NCBI RefSeq assembly: GCF_003121295.1 | Contig: NZ_PHNC01000029.1 | Span: 124,001 to 188,000, forward strand | Reading direction: 5' to 3' | Source: Streptomyces orinoci | GTDB lineage: Bacteria; Actinomycetota; Actinomycetes; Streptomycetales; Streptomycetaceae | Length of the DNA stretch: 64,000 nt | Shown here: positions 10,160 through 18,959 of the stretch, piece after piece | Position numbering within the stretch: position 1 is the stretch's first letter | How the letters are laid out: the number at the start of each line of letters is the position of its first letter | Program-made: the position numbers and the translations under genes | The notes under the pieces: generated by a model | Seen by the model: the letters and a program-made list of their open reading frames with translations, nothing else | Databases searched by the model: none | Told to the model about the DNA's origin: nothing

Positions 10160-10306
10160 ACTGGACGCTATTTGGGGCCGCGCGGGGAGGGTGCCCAACG
10201 CGCCGGACCGATGCCCGAACCGGTGGAATCTCCCGCTCCGGGGGCTGTCCGGCGGTCCGTCAGCCCTTGGGGAGACAGCCGTGACATGGGGAGTTAGCGT
10301 TCCCAC

Positions 10307-11692
10307 GTGCCTTACTTCGATGCCGCTTCCGCCGCTCCCCTGCACCCCGTGGCCCGGCAGGCGCTGCTGGCCGCCCTGGACGAGGGCTGGGCCGACCCGG
10401 CCCGCCTCTACCGCGAGGGGCGCCGGGCCCGGCTGCTGCTGGACGCCGCGCGGGAGGCCGCCGCGGAGGCGGTGGGCTGTCGCCCGGACGAACTCGTATT
10501 CACTCCTTCGGGGACGCGCGCCCTGCACGAGGGGATTGCCGGGGCGCTGGCCGGGCGCCGCCGGGTGGGCCGCCATCTGGTGGTCTCGGCGGTGGAGCAC
10601 TCCGCCGTACTGCACTCCGCCGAGGTGCTGGAGGCCGCGGGGGGCACGGTGACCAGGGTGGCGGTGGAGCGCACCGGGCGGGTGGGGGTGGGCGCCTACG
10701 CCCAGGCGCTGCGGCCGGACACCGCGCTGGCGGTGCTGCAGTCCGCCAATCATGAGGTGGGCACCGAGCAGCCGGTGGCCGAAGTGGCCGAGGCCTGCCG
10801 GGCGGTGGGGGTGCCGCTGCTGGTGGACGCGGCCCAGTCGCTGGGCTGGGGGCCGGTGGCCGGTGACTGGTCACTGCTGGCGGCCAGCGCGCACAAATGG
10901 GGCGGGCCCTCGGGGGTGGGGCTGCTGGCGGTGCGCAAGGGGGTGCGGTACGCGGTTGCCGGTCCGTCCGACGAACGGGAGTCGGGGCGGGCGCCGGGCT
11001 TCCCCAATCTGCCCGCCGTGGTGGCGGCGGCGGCCTCGCTGCGGGCGGTGCGGCAGGAGGCGGCCCAGGAGGGCGCCCGGCTGCGGGAGTTGGTGGAGCG
11101 GGTGCGGGTACGGGTGCCGGAGCTGGTGCCGGATGCGGAGGTGGTGGGCGATCCGGTGCGGCGGCTGCCTCACCTGGTGACGTTCTCCTGTCTGTATGTG
11201 GACGGGGAGGCGCTGCTGCATGCCCTGGACCAAGCGGGCTTTTCGGTTTCGTCCGGGTCGTCCTGCACCTCCAGCACCTTGACACCCAGCCATGTGCTGC
11301 GGGCGATGGGGGTGTTGTCGGAGGGGAATGTGCGGGTTTCGCTGCCCTGGGGGACGGCCGCGGAGGATGTGGAACGGTTCCTCGATGTACTGCCGGGGGC
11401 GGTGGCGGGGGTGCGGGAGCAGCTGGGGGTGCGGACGGGGGTTCCCACTTCTGCCAGTGGCGATCCGGCTGAGCTGGTGCTCGACACGCTCGGGAAGCGG
11501 TGTCCGATTCCGGTGATCGAGCTGGCGAAGGTGATCGGTTCCGTGGAGGTTGGGGGTGTCGTCCGGGTGCTGTCCGATGACTCCGCGGCGCGGCTGGATA
11601 TCCCGGCGTGGTGCGAGATGTGCGGCCACGAGTATGTGGGCGAGGAGGCGGTGGAGGGCGGGGTCGCGTACCGGGTGCGGCGCCGGGTCTGA
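10307..11692 (+). CDS. Cysteine desulfurase fused to a C-terminal TusA-like sulfur carrier
   Basis: This 461-residue protein begins with a class V aminotransferase fold (residues 1-370) of the IscS/NifS type. The PLP lysine is K197 in SAHKWGG and the likely persulfide Cys is C320 in SSGSSC. A TusA/SirA domain follows (about 388-461) with its carrier Cys at C399 in the motif RCPIP. The enzyme would take sulfur from cysteine and hand it to its own carrier domain. The start is GTG at 10307. It is divergent from ctaC and close to erpA and nadA. Client pathway (Fe-S, tRNA thiolation or cofactor) is not evident from the sequence. Confidence 0.88.
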   Translation: MPYFDAASAAPLHPVARQALLAALDEGWADPARLYREGRRARLLLDAAREAAAEAVGCRPDELVFTPSGTRALHEGIAGALAGRRRVGRHLVVSAVEHSAVLHSAEVLEAAGGTVTRVAVERTGRVGVGAYAQALRPDTALAVLQSANHEVGTEQPVAEVAEACRAVGVPLLVDAAQSLGWGPVAGDWSLLAASAHKWGGPSGVGLLAVRKGVRYAVAGPSDERESGRAPGFPNLPAVVAAAASLRAVRQEAAQEGARLRELVERVRVRVPELVPDAEVVGDPVRRLPHLVTFSCLYVDGEALLHALDQAGFSVSSGSSCTSSTLTPSHVLRAMGVLSEGNVRVSLPWGTAAEDVERFLDVLPGAVAGVREQLGVRTGVPTSASGDPAELVLDTLGKRCPIPVIELAKVIGSVEVGGVVRVLSDDSAARLDIPAWCEMCGHEYVGEEAVEGGVAYRVRRRV

Positions 11693-11771
11693 GTCCGCCG
11701 CTCCGCGGCGGGTTTCACCCACCCGCCCGCCCGTTACCGCCAACGTCACCGGGCTGCAGGGCAATCGGGCG

Positions 11772-11811
11772 GGTGGGCGGACGGCGCCCCGCAGGGGCGT
11801 GCCCGCCCACC
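11772..11811. terminator. Bidirectional terminator between convergent genes
   Basis: Arms GGTGGGCGG (11772-11780) and CCGCCCACC (11803-11811) enclose an inner CGCCCC/GGGGCG stem. It lies between the desulfurase gene and the convergent PfkB kinase gene, so it could end both transcripts. Confidence 0.65.
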
Positions 11812-11817
11812 GGGCGG

Positions 11818-12792
11818 TCAGGCCAGGTGCGCCTGGACCTCGGCCGCCGCGTCCGCCCCGTACGCCTTGGCGAAGCGCTCCATGAAGTGGCCGCGCCGCA
11901 GCTCGTACTCCTGGGTGCCCAGCGTCTCGATGACCAGGGTCGCCAGCATGCAGCCCACCTGGGCGGCCCGCTCCAGGGACAGCTGCCAGGTCAGCCCGGC
12001 CAGGAAGCCCGCGCGGAAGGCGTCGCCGACGCCGGTCGGATCGACCTTGGCCTCCTCCTGGGCGCAGCCGACCTCTATGTCCGGCTCCCCCACCCGCTCG
12101 ATGCGCACCCCGCGCGAGCCCAGCGTGGTGATCCGGGTGCCCACCTTGGCGAGGATCTCCTCGCCGGTCCAGCCGGTCTTGGTCTCGGTCAGCGCCCGCT
12201 CGTACTCATTGGTGAACAGATAGGTGGCGCCGTCGATCAGCTGCCGGATGTCGTCACCGTCCATCCGGGCCAGCTGCTGGGAGGGGTCCGCGGCGAAGGG
12301 GATGCCCCGGGTGCGGCACTCCTCGGTGTGGCGCAGCATCGCCTCGGGGTCGTCGGCCCCGATGAGCACCAGGTCCAGGCCGCCGACCCGGTCGGCCACC
12401 GGCTGCAGCTCGATCTGGCGGGCCTCGCTCATGGCGCCGGTGTAGAAGGAGGCGATCTGGTTGTGGTCGGCGTCCGTGGTGCAGACGAAGCGCGCGGTGT
12501 GCAGCACCTCGGAGATATGCACCGAGGCGGTGTCCACGCCATGGCGGTCCAGCCAGGCCCGGTAGTCGGCGAAGTCCTGGCCGGCCGCGCCGACCAGCAC
12601 CGGGCGCAGGCCGAGCACGCCCATGCCGAAGCAGATGTTGGGGCCGACGCCGCCGCGACGGACCTCCAGCTCGTCTACGAGGAAGGAGAGGGAAACCGTG
12701 TGCAGCTGGTCCGCCACGAGCTGATCGGCGAAACGGCCGGGGAAGGTCATCAGGTGGTCGGTGGCGATGGAGCCGGTGACGGCGATACGCAC
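11818..12792 (-). CDS. PfkB-family carbohydrate/adenosine kinase
   Basis: This 324-residue cytosolic kinase has the ribokinase/PfkB fold. The N-terminal GGVGPN motif binds the sugar, and the C-terminal signature around DPTGVGDAFRAGF (about residues 250-262) supplies the catalytic Asp and the anion hole. It resembles actinobacterial adenosine kinase of the AdoK type, which in mycobacteria also lies near ctaC. Substrate identity is therefore likely adenosine but is not proven here. The start is GTG at 12792 with GGGAG upstream. It is convergent with the desulfurase gene. Confidence 0.85.
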   Translation of the reverse strand: MRIAVTGSIATDHLMTFPGRFADQLVADQLHTVSLSFLVDELEVRRGGVGPNICFGMGVLGLRPVLVGAAGQDFADYRAWLDRHGVDTASVHISEVLHTARFVCTTDADHNQIASFYTGAMSEARQIELQPVADRVGGLDLVLIGADDPEAMLRHTEECRTRGIPFAADPSQQLARMDGDDIRQLIDGATYLFTNEYERALTETKTGWTGEEILAKVGTRITTLGSRGVRIERVGEPDIEVGCAQEEAKVDPTGVGDAFRAGFLAGLTWQLSLERAAQVGCMLATLVIETLGTQEYELRRGHFMERFAKAYGADAAAEVQAHLA

Positions 12793-12969
12793 GAGGGTCT
12801 GCTCCCTGCGGGGCGAGTCGGTGGTGGAGTACGGGACAAAAGCCAGACCACGCTACAGCCTCCCCGCTGGAGCATCGATGGAGGATCCGGCGCCGGCCGC
12901 CCAAGAGTGGCCGGATCTGCCCGGCGGGCGGCCTTTCTCCGGGCCGCGGACGGTGAGTACGGTGCGGGC

Positions 12970-13194
12970 ATGCCGAAGCCTGTGAAGCACATCACTCCGG
13001 TCCTGTCCGAGCCCGAGTCGCTGGCGGACCTGCGCAGGGACTGTGCCCGGATGGCACCGCACTGGGCCGGCCACGGCCCGTCCGCCCCGCGCGGCCCCTT
13101 GCCGGAGGGCACCTCGCTGTCGCTGATCCGGGGCGTGGTGGTGCCCCCGCGTTCGGCCCGGCTGCTGGACGGGATGTCGGAGTACGGGGACTGA
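12970..13194 (+). CDS. Small conserved-type hypothetical protein
   Basis: This ORF encodes 74 residues from ATG at 12970. The protein is proline- and arginine-rich, with no signal peptide or membrane segment and no motif I recognise. It is divergent from the PfkB kinase gene and precedes a membrane-anchored hypothetical by 86 bases in the same direction. Third-position GC is high, as expected for a real Streptomyces gene, but the ribosome site is weak, so I am only moderately confident that it is translated. Confidence 0.55.
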   Translation: MPKPVKHITPVLSEPESLADLRRDCARMAPHWAGHGPSAPRGPLPEGTSLSLIRGVVVPPRSARLLDGMSEYGD

Positions 13195-13280
13195 GGCCCG
13201 GTCCAACGGGGTGGAACCGGCCGCTCCCGTCCTCCGTCCAACTGCCGTTCCAGGCACGGGCGGAGGGAAGGAGCGATGCG

Positions 13281-14741
13281 GTGAGCACCGAGGACACCAC
13301 CCCGGAGGAACGGCGGCGCGGGCATTCACCCTGGCTGGTCGCCTCGGTCGCGGCGGCGGTGCTGCTGGCCGGGGGCGGCGGCGCGTACTGGGCCGCCACG
13401 GCGGGCGGTGGCGGTGGTGACGGCGGCCGGGCCACCGGCGGCGAAGCGGCGGCGCCCCCGCCGCTGGCGCTGGACGGTTACCGGCCGGGCGGCGGGCCGC
13501 CGCAGGGCATCGCGGTGGGCGAGCCCGACCCCAACGGGGTGCGCTACCGGGCCGAGGGCAGGCTGCCGGACGGCCCGCGCAGCGCCCCGGTGTACCGGTC
13601 CGCCGAGGTATCCCGGGAGGCGGTGGCGGCCCTGGCCCGGGCGCTGGGCGTGGACGGTACGCCCCGGCAGGCGGCGGGCGTCTGGACGGTGGACGGTGCC
13701 TCGGGGCCGGTGCTGCGGGTGGACGGCCGGGGCCACTGGTCGTACGCCCGTCAGGGCCTGCCCGGCGGCAAGCCCTGTGAGCGTCCGCCGGGCGCGGGGC
13801 CCGAGCGGCGCGCCGGGGACGCCTGCCCGGTTCCGCACGATCCCCCGGGCGGTCCCGGGGAGCCGGCGGCGGCGCATCCGGTGCCGGAGGAGAAGGCGAG
13901 GAGCGCGGCGCTGCCGGTGCTCAGGGCGCTGGGCCAGGAGGGTGCCGCACTGGACGCCCATCGCACCTTTGGCACGGTGCGGCTGGCGGACGCCGATCCG
14001 GTGCTGGACTCGGTGCCCACCCATGGCTGGCGGACCACCCTGGAGATCGGCCCGGACGGGCGGCCGTCCGGTGGCAGCGGGCAGCTGGTGATGCCCCGTA
14101 AGGACGCGGTGTATCCGCTGGTTCCGGCGGACCGGGCGCTGGCGGAGCTCAACCGGGGGGCCGGTACCGGCCAGGGCGGCATCGGCGGCTGTGCCACTCC
14201 GGTGCCGCTGGGGCAGGACCCCGGGGACGGCCGTCCCACCTGCGGGGCGCCAAGGGATCCGGTGCCGGTGACGGGCGCCAGGTATGCGCTGGCCGCCCTT
14301 GATGTCGCCGGGCGCCCGGCCCTGGTGCCGTCCTGGCTGTTCGAGGTGCGGGTGCCGGGCGCGGCGGACAGCCAGGGCACGGTGACCGTGGTGCAGCCGG
14401 CCGTTGATCCCCGCTCTATACGGGTGCCGTCCGCCCCGGCTTCCGGCGGGCCCTCGTCGTCGCCGCCGAAGGTGACCCCGATGCGGGTGGAGTCCTATGG
14501 GGTGGACGGCAGGCGGCTGACCCTGCGCTTCTGGGGCGGGGTGTGTGCCGACTACTCGGCCTCCGCCCAGGAGTCCTCGGCCGCGGCGCTGGTGCGGGTG
14601 ACGGGGGTGCGGCAGCGGCCGGAGCGGCCCTGCATCATGATTGCCAAGCGGTTTGAGCAGGTGGTGAAGCTGGACCGGCCGCTGGACGGCCGCCGGGTGG
14701 TGGACGCGGTGACCGGGGAGCCGGTGCCGCAGCGGGCCTGA
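13281..14741 (+). CDS. Membrane-anchored hypothetical protein
   Basis: This is a 486-residue protein from GTG at 13281, preceded by GGAGGGAAGGAG. Residues about 17-38 form one membrane segment after a short charged cytoplasmic N-terminus, so most of the protein should lie outside the cell. A glycine-rich linker follows, then a large Gly/Pro/Ala-rich extracytoplasmic domain with several Cys (for example in GGCATP and RPCIM) that could form disulfides. I do not recognise a catalytic motif. It ends at a bidirectional terminator shared with the convergent erpA. Confidence 0.8.
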   Translation: MSTEDTTPEERRRGHSPWLVASVAAAVLLAGGGGAYWAATAGGGGGDGGRATGGEAAAPPPLALDGYRPGGGPPQGIAVGEPDPNGVRYRAEGRLPDGPRSAPVYRSAEVSREAVAALARALGVDGTPRQAAGVWTVDGASGPVLRVDGRGHWSYARQGLPGGKPCERPPGAGPERRAGDACPVPHDPPGGPGEPAAAHPVPEEKARSAALPVLRALGQEGAALDAHRTFGTVRLADADPVLDSVPTHGWRTTLEIGPDGRPSGGSGQLVMPRKDAVYPLVPADRALAELNRGAGTGQGGIGGCATPVPLGQDPGDGRPTCGAPRDPVPVTGARYALAALDVAGRPALVPSWLFEVRVPGAADSQGTVTVVQPAVDPRSIRVPSAPASGGPSSSPPKVTPMRVESYGVDGRRLTLRFWGGVCADYSASAQESSAAALVRVTGVRQRPERPCIMIAKRFEQVVKLDRPLDGRRVVDAVTGEPVPQRA

Positions 14742-14751
14742 GGCCCGGGAT

Positions 14752-14799
14752 ACACCCGAGGGCGGCCGCCCGGGGTCCGGGGGCCGCCCTCAGGGGTGT
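14752..14799. terminator. Bidirectional terminator
   Basis: A 10-base perfect stem, GAGGGCGGCC (14758-14767) with GGCCGCCCTC (14782-14791), is extended by ACACCC/GGGTGT flanks. It lies between the convergent hypothetical gene and erpA. Confidence 0.7.
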
Positions 14800-14807
14800 G
14801 GTACGGC

Positions 14808-15164
14808 TCAGCTGAAGGAGTCGCCGCAGGCGCAGGAGCCGGTGGCGTTGGGGTTGTCGATGGTGAACCCCTGCTTCTCGATGGTGTCCACAAAGTCGAT
14901 GGAGGCGCCGCCCAGGTACGGGGCGCTCATCCGGTCGGTGACCACCTTGACGCCGTCGAACTCCTTGACGACATCGCCGTCGAGCGAGCGCTCGTCGAAG
15001 AAGAGCTGGTAGCGCAGGCCGGAGCAGCCACCGGGCTGAACGGCGACGCGCAGGGCGAGGTCATCCCGGCCTTCCTGCTCCAGCAGGCTCTTGACCTTGG
15101 CGGCCGCGGCGTCGGACAGGAGGATGCCGTCGCTCACAGTGGTCTTCTCGTCCTGAACGGACAT
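14808..15164 (-). CDS. erpA: A-type iron-sulfur cluster carrier/insertion protein
   Basis: This 118-residue HesB/ErpA-family protein delivers Fe-S clusters to apoproteins. It has the three invariant cysteines of the family, one in PGGCSGL and two in the C-terminal CAC of GSCACGDSF. The ATG at 15164 is preferred over the GTG nine bases upstream, because GGGAG is then 8 bases from the start. It is divergent from nadA, whose product needs a 4Fe-4S cluster, so a functional link is plausible but inferred. Confidence 0.93.
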   Translation of the reverse strand: MSVQDEKTTVSDGILLSDAAAAKVKSLLEQEGRDDLALRVAVQPGGCSGLRYQLFFDERSLDGDVVKEFDGVKVVTDRMSAPYLGGASIDFVDTIEKQGFTIDNPNATGSCACGDSFS

Positions 15165-15323
15165 CTGCTTCACTCCCGGGTTGTTGCGGACTGCTTGGAC
15201 TGCTTGCCCTTGGCTGCAACCGGCGGTGCCGCGGATTCATTCCGGGCTCGGACCGTTCTCCGCAGTCGTCTTCGTCATCGTCCATGCTCGCACACGATGG
15301 CGCCGCATCGCGTGGGCCAGGAA

Positions 15324-15395
15324 TGCGTCACATCGACGCAATGGCCATCGTCAAACTGACACGAAGCGGTTATGATAAATAGCGTCAAATTGACG
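15324..15395. promoter_or_regulatory. Cluster of palindromes in the nadA promoter
   Basis: Three inverted repeats lie in 72 bases. TGCGTC-acatc-GACGCA is at 15324-15340, GTCAAACTGAC (near-palindrome) at 15350-15360 and CGTCAAATTGACG (perfect) at 15383-15395. A TATGAT hexamer at 15371-15376 fits a -10 element and is flanked by the last two repeats. The arrangement suggests repression of nadA. The regulator is not in the window; NrtR-like control of NAD genes is known in actinobacteria but cannot be assigned here. Confidence 0.6.
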
Positions 15396-15440
15396 ACAAG
15401 GCCGTCCCGGCCGTCCCGCAGAACAGAAAGGGTGCGTGTC

Positions 15441-16625
15441 GTGACCACCGCCCAGCCCTTGGATGTCCAGCCCACCCCCCTCGCCCTCCTGCTGCTGGGC
15501 CGGGAGTCCGACCCCCGGAGCGAGCGAGGCGTCGAGTGCCCCGGCGATCTGCCGGCGCCCTCCGACCCGGACCTGGTGGAGCGGGCCCGCGCGGCCAAGG
15601 CGAAGCTCGGGGACAAGGTCTTCATCCTGGGCCACCACTACCAGCGCGACGAGGTCATCGAGTTCGCCGATGTCACCGGCGACTCCTTCAAGCTGGCCCG
15701 GGACGCGGCCGCCCGGCCGGAGGCCGAGTACATCGTCTTCTGCGGTGTGCACTTCATGGCCGAGTCCGCCGACATCCTGACCAACGACCGCCAGCAGGTG
15801 GTCCTCCCGGACCTGGCCGCCGGCTGCTCGATGGCCGACATGGCCACCGCGGAGCAGGTCGCCGAGTGCTGGGACGTGCTCACCGAGGCGGGCATCGCCG
15901 AGACCACGGTGCCCGTCTCGTATATGAACTCCTCCGCCGACATCAAGGCCTTCACCGGCAAGCACGGCGGCACCATCTGCACCTCCTCCAACGCCCAGCG
16001 GGCCCTCAACTGGGCCTTCGAGCAGGGCGAGAAGGTGCTCTTCCTGCCCGACCAGCACCTGGGCCGCAACACCGCCGTCCGCGACCTGGGCATGTCCCTG
16101 GAGGACTGCGTCGTCTACAACCCGCACAAGCCCAACGGCGGGCTGACCGCCGAGGAGCTGCGCGGCGCCAGGATGATCCTGTGGCGCGGCCACTGCTCGG
16201 TGCACGGACGGTTCTCGCTCGACTCGGTCAACGACGTACGCGAGCGCATCCCGGGCGTCAACGTCCTGGTGCACCCGGAGTGCAAGCACGAGGTGGTGGC
16301 GGCCGCGGACTATGTGGGCTCCACCGAGTACATCATCAAGACCCTGGAAGCCGCCCCGGCGGGCTCCAAGTGGGCCATCGGCACCGAGCTCAACCTGGTG
16401 CGCCGGCTGGCCAACCGGTTCGCGGACCAGGGCAAGGAGATCGTCTTCCTGGACAAGACGGTCTGCTTCTGCTCCACCATGAACCGGATCGATCTGCCGC
16501 ACCTGGTCTGGGCGCTGGAGTCGCTGGCGGACGGCAAGGTGGTCAACCGCATCGAGGTGGACCCCGAGGTGGCCGCCTTCTCCAAGCTGGCGCTGGAGCG
16601 GATGCTGGCGCTGCCGCAGGGCTAG
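15441..16625 (+). CDS. nadA: Quinolinate synthase
   Basis: NadA condenses iminoaspartate with dihydroxyacetone phosphate to quinolinate in NAD synthesis, using a 4Fe-4S cluster. The 394-residue protein has the family motifs GHHYQRDEV near the start and the cluster cysteines in AAGCSMAD, PECKHEV and CFCSTM. GTG at 15441 is chosen because GAAAGGG lies 8 bases upstream and the longer frame from 15372 would start inside the palindromic operator. No nadB or nadC is adjacent in this window. Its stop overlaps the convergent response-regulator stop by 4 bases. Confidence 0.95.
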   Translation: MTTAQPLDVQPTPLALLLLGRESDPRSERGVECPGDLPAPSDPDLVERARAAKAKLGDKVFILGHHYQRDEVIEFADVTGDSFKLARDAAARPEAEYIVFCGVHFMAESADILTNDRQQVVLPDLAAGCSMADMATAEQVAECWDVLTEAGIAETTVPVSYMNSSADIKAFTGKHGGTICTSSNAQRALNWAFEQGEKVLFLPDQHLGRNTAVRDLGMSLEDCVVYNPHKPNGGLTAEELRGARMILWRGHCSVHGRFSLDSVNDVRERIPGVNVLVHPECKHEVVAAADYVGSTEYIIKTLEAAPAGSKWAIGTELNLVRRLANRFADQGKEIVFLDKTVCFCSTMNRIDLPHLVWALESLADGKVVNRIEVDPEVAAFSKLALERMLALPQG

Positions 16626-17308
16626 CCGCGCGGCCGTACCAGGCCCGACTCATAGGCGATGACCACGAGTTGGGCCCGGTCGCGGGCGCCGAGCTTGGCC
16701 ATGGCGCGGTTGACATGGGTCTTGACGGTCAGCGGGCTCACCGAGAGCCGGATGCCTATCTCGTCGTTGGACAGCCCGGCCGCCACCTGCGCCAGCACCT
16801 CGCGCTCCCGGCCGGTGAGCACCGCCAGCCGGGCGCCCGGCTCCCCCTCCGTCTCTCGGTCGCCCTGGGCCAGGAAGCTGGCGATCAGCCCCTTGGTGGC
16901 GGCGGGCGACAGCAGCGCCTCGCCGCCCGCCGCGATCCGGATCGCGGCCAGCAGCTCATCCGGTTCGGCGCCCTTGCCCAGGAAGCCGCAGGCGCCCGCG
17001 CGCAGCGAGCGCACCACATAGTCGTCGATCTCAAAAGTGGTCAGCATGACCACATGTACGGAAGCCAGTTGGGGATCGGAGCAGATCTCCCGGGTGGCGG
17101 TCAGCCCGTCCGTACCCGGCATCCGGATGTCCATCAGCACCACATCCGGCCGCTCGCTGCGGGCCAGCCGCACCGCCTCCGCGCCGTCCGCGGCCTCCCC
17201 CACCACCCGCATATCCGGCTCGGAGTCCACCAGGACCCGGAACGCGCTGCGCAGCAGCGCCTGGTCGTCGGCGAGCAGGACGCGGATGGCGGAGGACGGG
17301 TCGGTCAT
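16622..17308 (-). CDS. NarL/LuxR-family response regulator
   Basis: This 228-residue regulator has a receiver domain (1-120) with D14-D15, phosphoacceptor near D58 in VVLMDIRMPG and a conserved Lys in FLGKGA. A LuxR-type HTH follows (about 160-225) with the signature LTGREREVL and NDEIGIRLSVSPLTVKTH. It lies 43 bases downstream of the sensor kinase gene in the same direction, so the two form a two-component system. The target and signal are unknown. The gene is convergent with nadA and the stop codons overlap. Confidence 0.93.
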   Translation of the reverse strand: MTDPSSAIRVLLADDQALLRSAFRVLVDSEPDMRVVGEAADGAEAVRLARSERPDVVLMDIRMPGTDGLTATREICSDPQLASVHVVMLTTFEIDDYVVRSLRAGACGFLGKGAEPDELLAAIRIAAGGEALLSPAATKGLIASFLAQGDRETEGEPGARLAVLTGREREVLAQVAAGLSNDEIGIRLSVSPLTVKTHVNRAMAKLGARDRAQLVVIAYESGLVRPRG

Positions 17309-17351
17309 GGGGTCAGCCTAAGCAGACCGCCGGGCGGTCAACTTCCCAGGG

Positions 17352-18533
17352 TCAGGGGCGGATTGCGGCCGGAAGCGGAAGCCGTACTTCCACCCGGAAG
17401 CCGGGGACGTCCCGGCGCGGGCCGGTCTCGATGCCGCCGCCCAGCGCGGTGACCCGCTCCCGCATCCCGGTCAGCCCATGCCCGCCGGCCGGCGGCGCCG
17501 GCGCCGCCCCGGCCCGCCCGCCGTCGTCCAGCACGGTCAGCACCAGCTCCAACGGCCCGCGCCGGATGGTCACTTGGGCCCGGGCACCGGGGCCCGCATG
17601 CTTGTGCACATTGGTCAGCGCCTCCTGGATCACCCGGTAGGCGGTCAGGTCCATCGCCGCGGGCAGCCCGTCGCCGGCCCCCTCGGTACGCACCTCGACC
17701 TCCAGCCCGGCCCGGGTGAGCCCGTCCACCAGCTGCCCCAGGGTGCCCAGCCCGGGGGCCGGTTCGGTGGGCGCCTCGGGATCGCCGTACTGCCGCAACA
17801 GCCCCACGGTGGTGCGCAGTTCCTCCAGCGCCGAGCGGCTGGCCTGGCGCACCTGGGCCAGCGCCTCCTTGGCCTGGTCCGGGCGGCTGTCCATGACATG
17901 GGAGGCCACCCCGGCCTGCACATTGACCAGCGCGATCAGATGGGCCACCACATCGTGCAGCTCCCGGGCGATACGCAGCCGCTCCTCGGCCACCCGGCGG
18001 CGGGCCTCCTCCTCCCGGCCGGCCTCGGCCCGTACCGCCCGTTCCTGGATGGCCGCCACAAAGGCGCGGCGGCTGCGCCCGGCGTCCCCGATCGCCGCGG
18101 CCATACAGATCCAGGCGACCAGGCCGATGTTCTCCTGGGAGTACCAGGGCGGCGGCCCCAGCAGCATCACCGCCGGGGGCAGCGTGCCCACCGTCGCGGC
18201 CGTGATCCACCAGGCGGCGGGCCGCTCGGTGCGGAAGATGACGATGAACAGGGCCATCGCCACGGTGACCGCGATCTGGGTGTGCGGCCGGCCGTCCCTG
18301 GTGAGCACCGCCGCCAGCGCGGTGCACCCACAGGTCAGGGCGAGCACCAGCCGGGGCGCCCGGCGGTGCGCCAGCAGACAGGCCGAGGCCGCCACGGACA
18401 GCGCGACAAAACAGGGCGGCAGCGGATCGCCGGAGACATTCCGGCCCAGCACCGAACTCACCAGCACGGCCACCAGGACCGCCAGGGCCAGCAGGGCGTC
18501 GGCGGCCGGCGGATGGCGGCGCAGCCAGTTCAC
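17352..18533 (-). CDS. NarL-type sensor histidine kinase
   Basis: This 393-residue membrane kinase has about five hydrophobic segments in residues 12-150, a HisKA_3 dimerisation helix with the phosphorylatable His in ELHDVVAHLIAL, and an HATPase domain near residues 285-385 with GGHGLTGMRERV as the G-box region. Two adjacent GTG codons (18536 and 18533) follow a GGAGGG site. I chose 18533, which gives 7-base spacing. It partners the downstream response regulator. Three copies of a 10-base repeat lie just upstream. Confidence 0.9.
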   Translation of the reverse strand: MNWLRRHPPAADALLALAVLVAVLVSSVLGRNVSGDPLPPCFVALSVAASACLLAHRRAPRLVLALTCGCTALAAVLTRDGRPHTQIAVTVAMALFIVIFRTERPAAWWITAATVGTLPPAVMLLGPPPWYSQENIGLVAWICMAAAIGDAGRSRRAFVAAIQERAVRAEAGREEEARRRVAEERLRIARELHDVVAHLIALVNVQAGVASHVMDSRPDQAKEALAQVRQASRSALEELRTTVGLLRQYGDPEAPTEPAPGLGTLGQLVDGLTRAGLEVEVRTEGAGDGLPAAMDLTAYRVIQEALTNVHKHAGPGARAQVTIRRGPLELVLTVLDDGGRAGAAPAPPAGGHGLTGMRERVTALGGGIETGPRRDVPGFRVEVRLPLPAAIRP

Positions 18534-18549
18534 CACGTTCCCTCCGGGA

Positions 18550-18590
18550 CATACGGCGGCATACGGCGGCACCCAGCGGCATACGGCGGC
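18550..18590. repeat. Short direct repeats before the sensor kinase
   Basis: The decamer ATACGGCGGC occurs three times (from 18551, 18561 and 18581), the first two in tandem. The array lies within 20-60 bases upstream of the kinase start. It could be a binding array for the cognate regulator (autoregulation) or simple repeat expansion. Confidence 0.5.
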
Positions 18591-18637
18591 GCCCCCGTTC
18601 CGGCGGAACGAGGGCGCGGGGTGCGGGAACCGGGCGG

Positions 18638-18916
18638 TCAGCCCGGGATCAGGCCGTCCTCGCTGAGCATCTCGCGGACCTCCTCCAGGGAGGCGTCCGG
18701 CGACGGAAGGATCAGCTCCGAGGGCTCCAGGGCATCGTCCGGCAGCGGGCTGCCCAGCCGGCGCACCGCGTCCAGCAGGGCGCCCAGGACGCGGCGGAAG
18801 CCTTCCTCGTCACCGCCCTCCATCTCCTCCAGGAGCTCATCGTCGAGCTTGTTGAGCTCGGCGAAGTGGCTGTCGTCCAGCTTCCACTGGCCCTCCCCCA
18901 TGATCCGCACGATCAT
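18638..18916 (-). CDS. pspAA: PspA-associated protein PspAA
   Basis: This 92-residue acidic protein starts with MIVRIMGEGQ and has the sequence pattern of PspAA, a small partner found beside pspA in actinobacteria. It has no membrane segment. It lies 43 bases downstream of pspA in the same direction, supporting co-transcription and a role in the envelope-stress response. Exact molecular function in streptomycetes is not established by the sequence. Confidence 0.85.
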   Translation of the reverse strand: MIVRIMGEGQWKLDDSHFAELNKLDDELLEEMEGGDEEGFRRVLGALLDAVRRLGSPLPDDALEPSELILPSPDASLEEVREMLSEDGLIPG

Positions 18917-18959
18917 GACGGTCTCCTGTCTCCTGTCGGTCGGCCTGTCTGCCGGAGGG

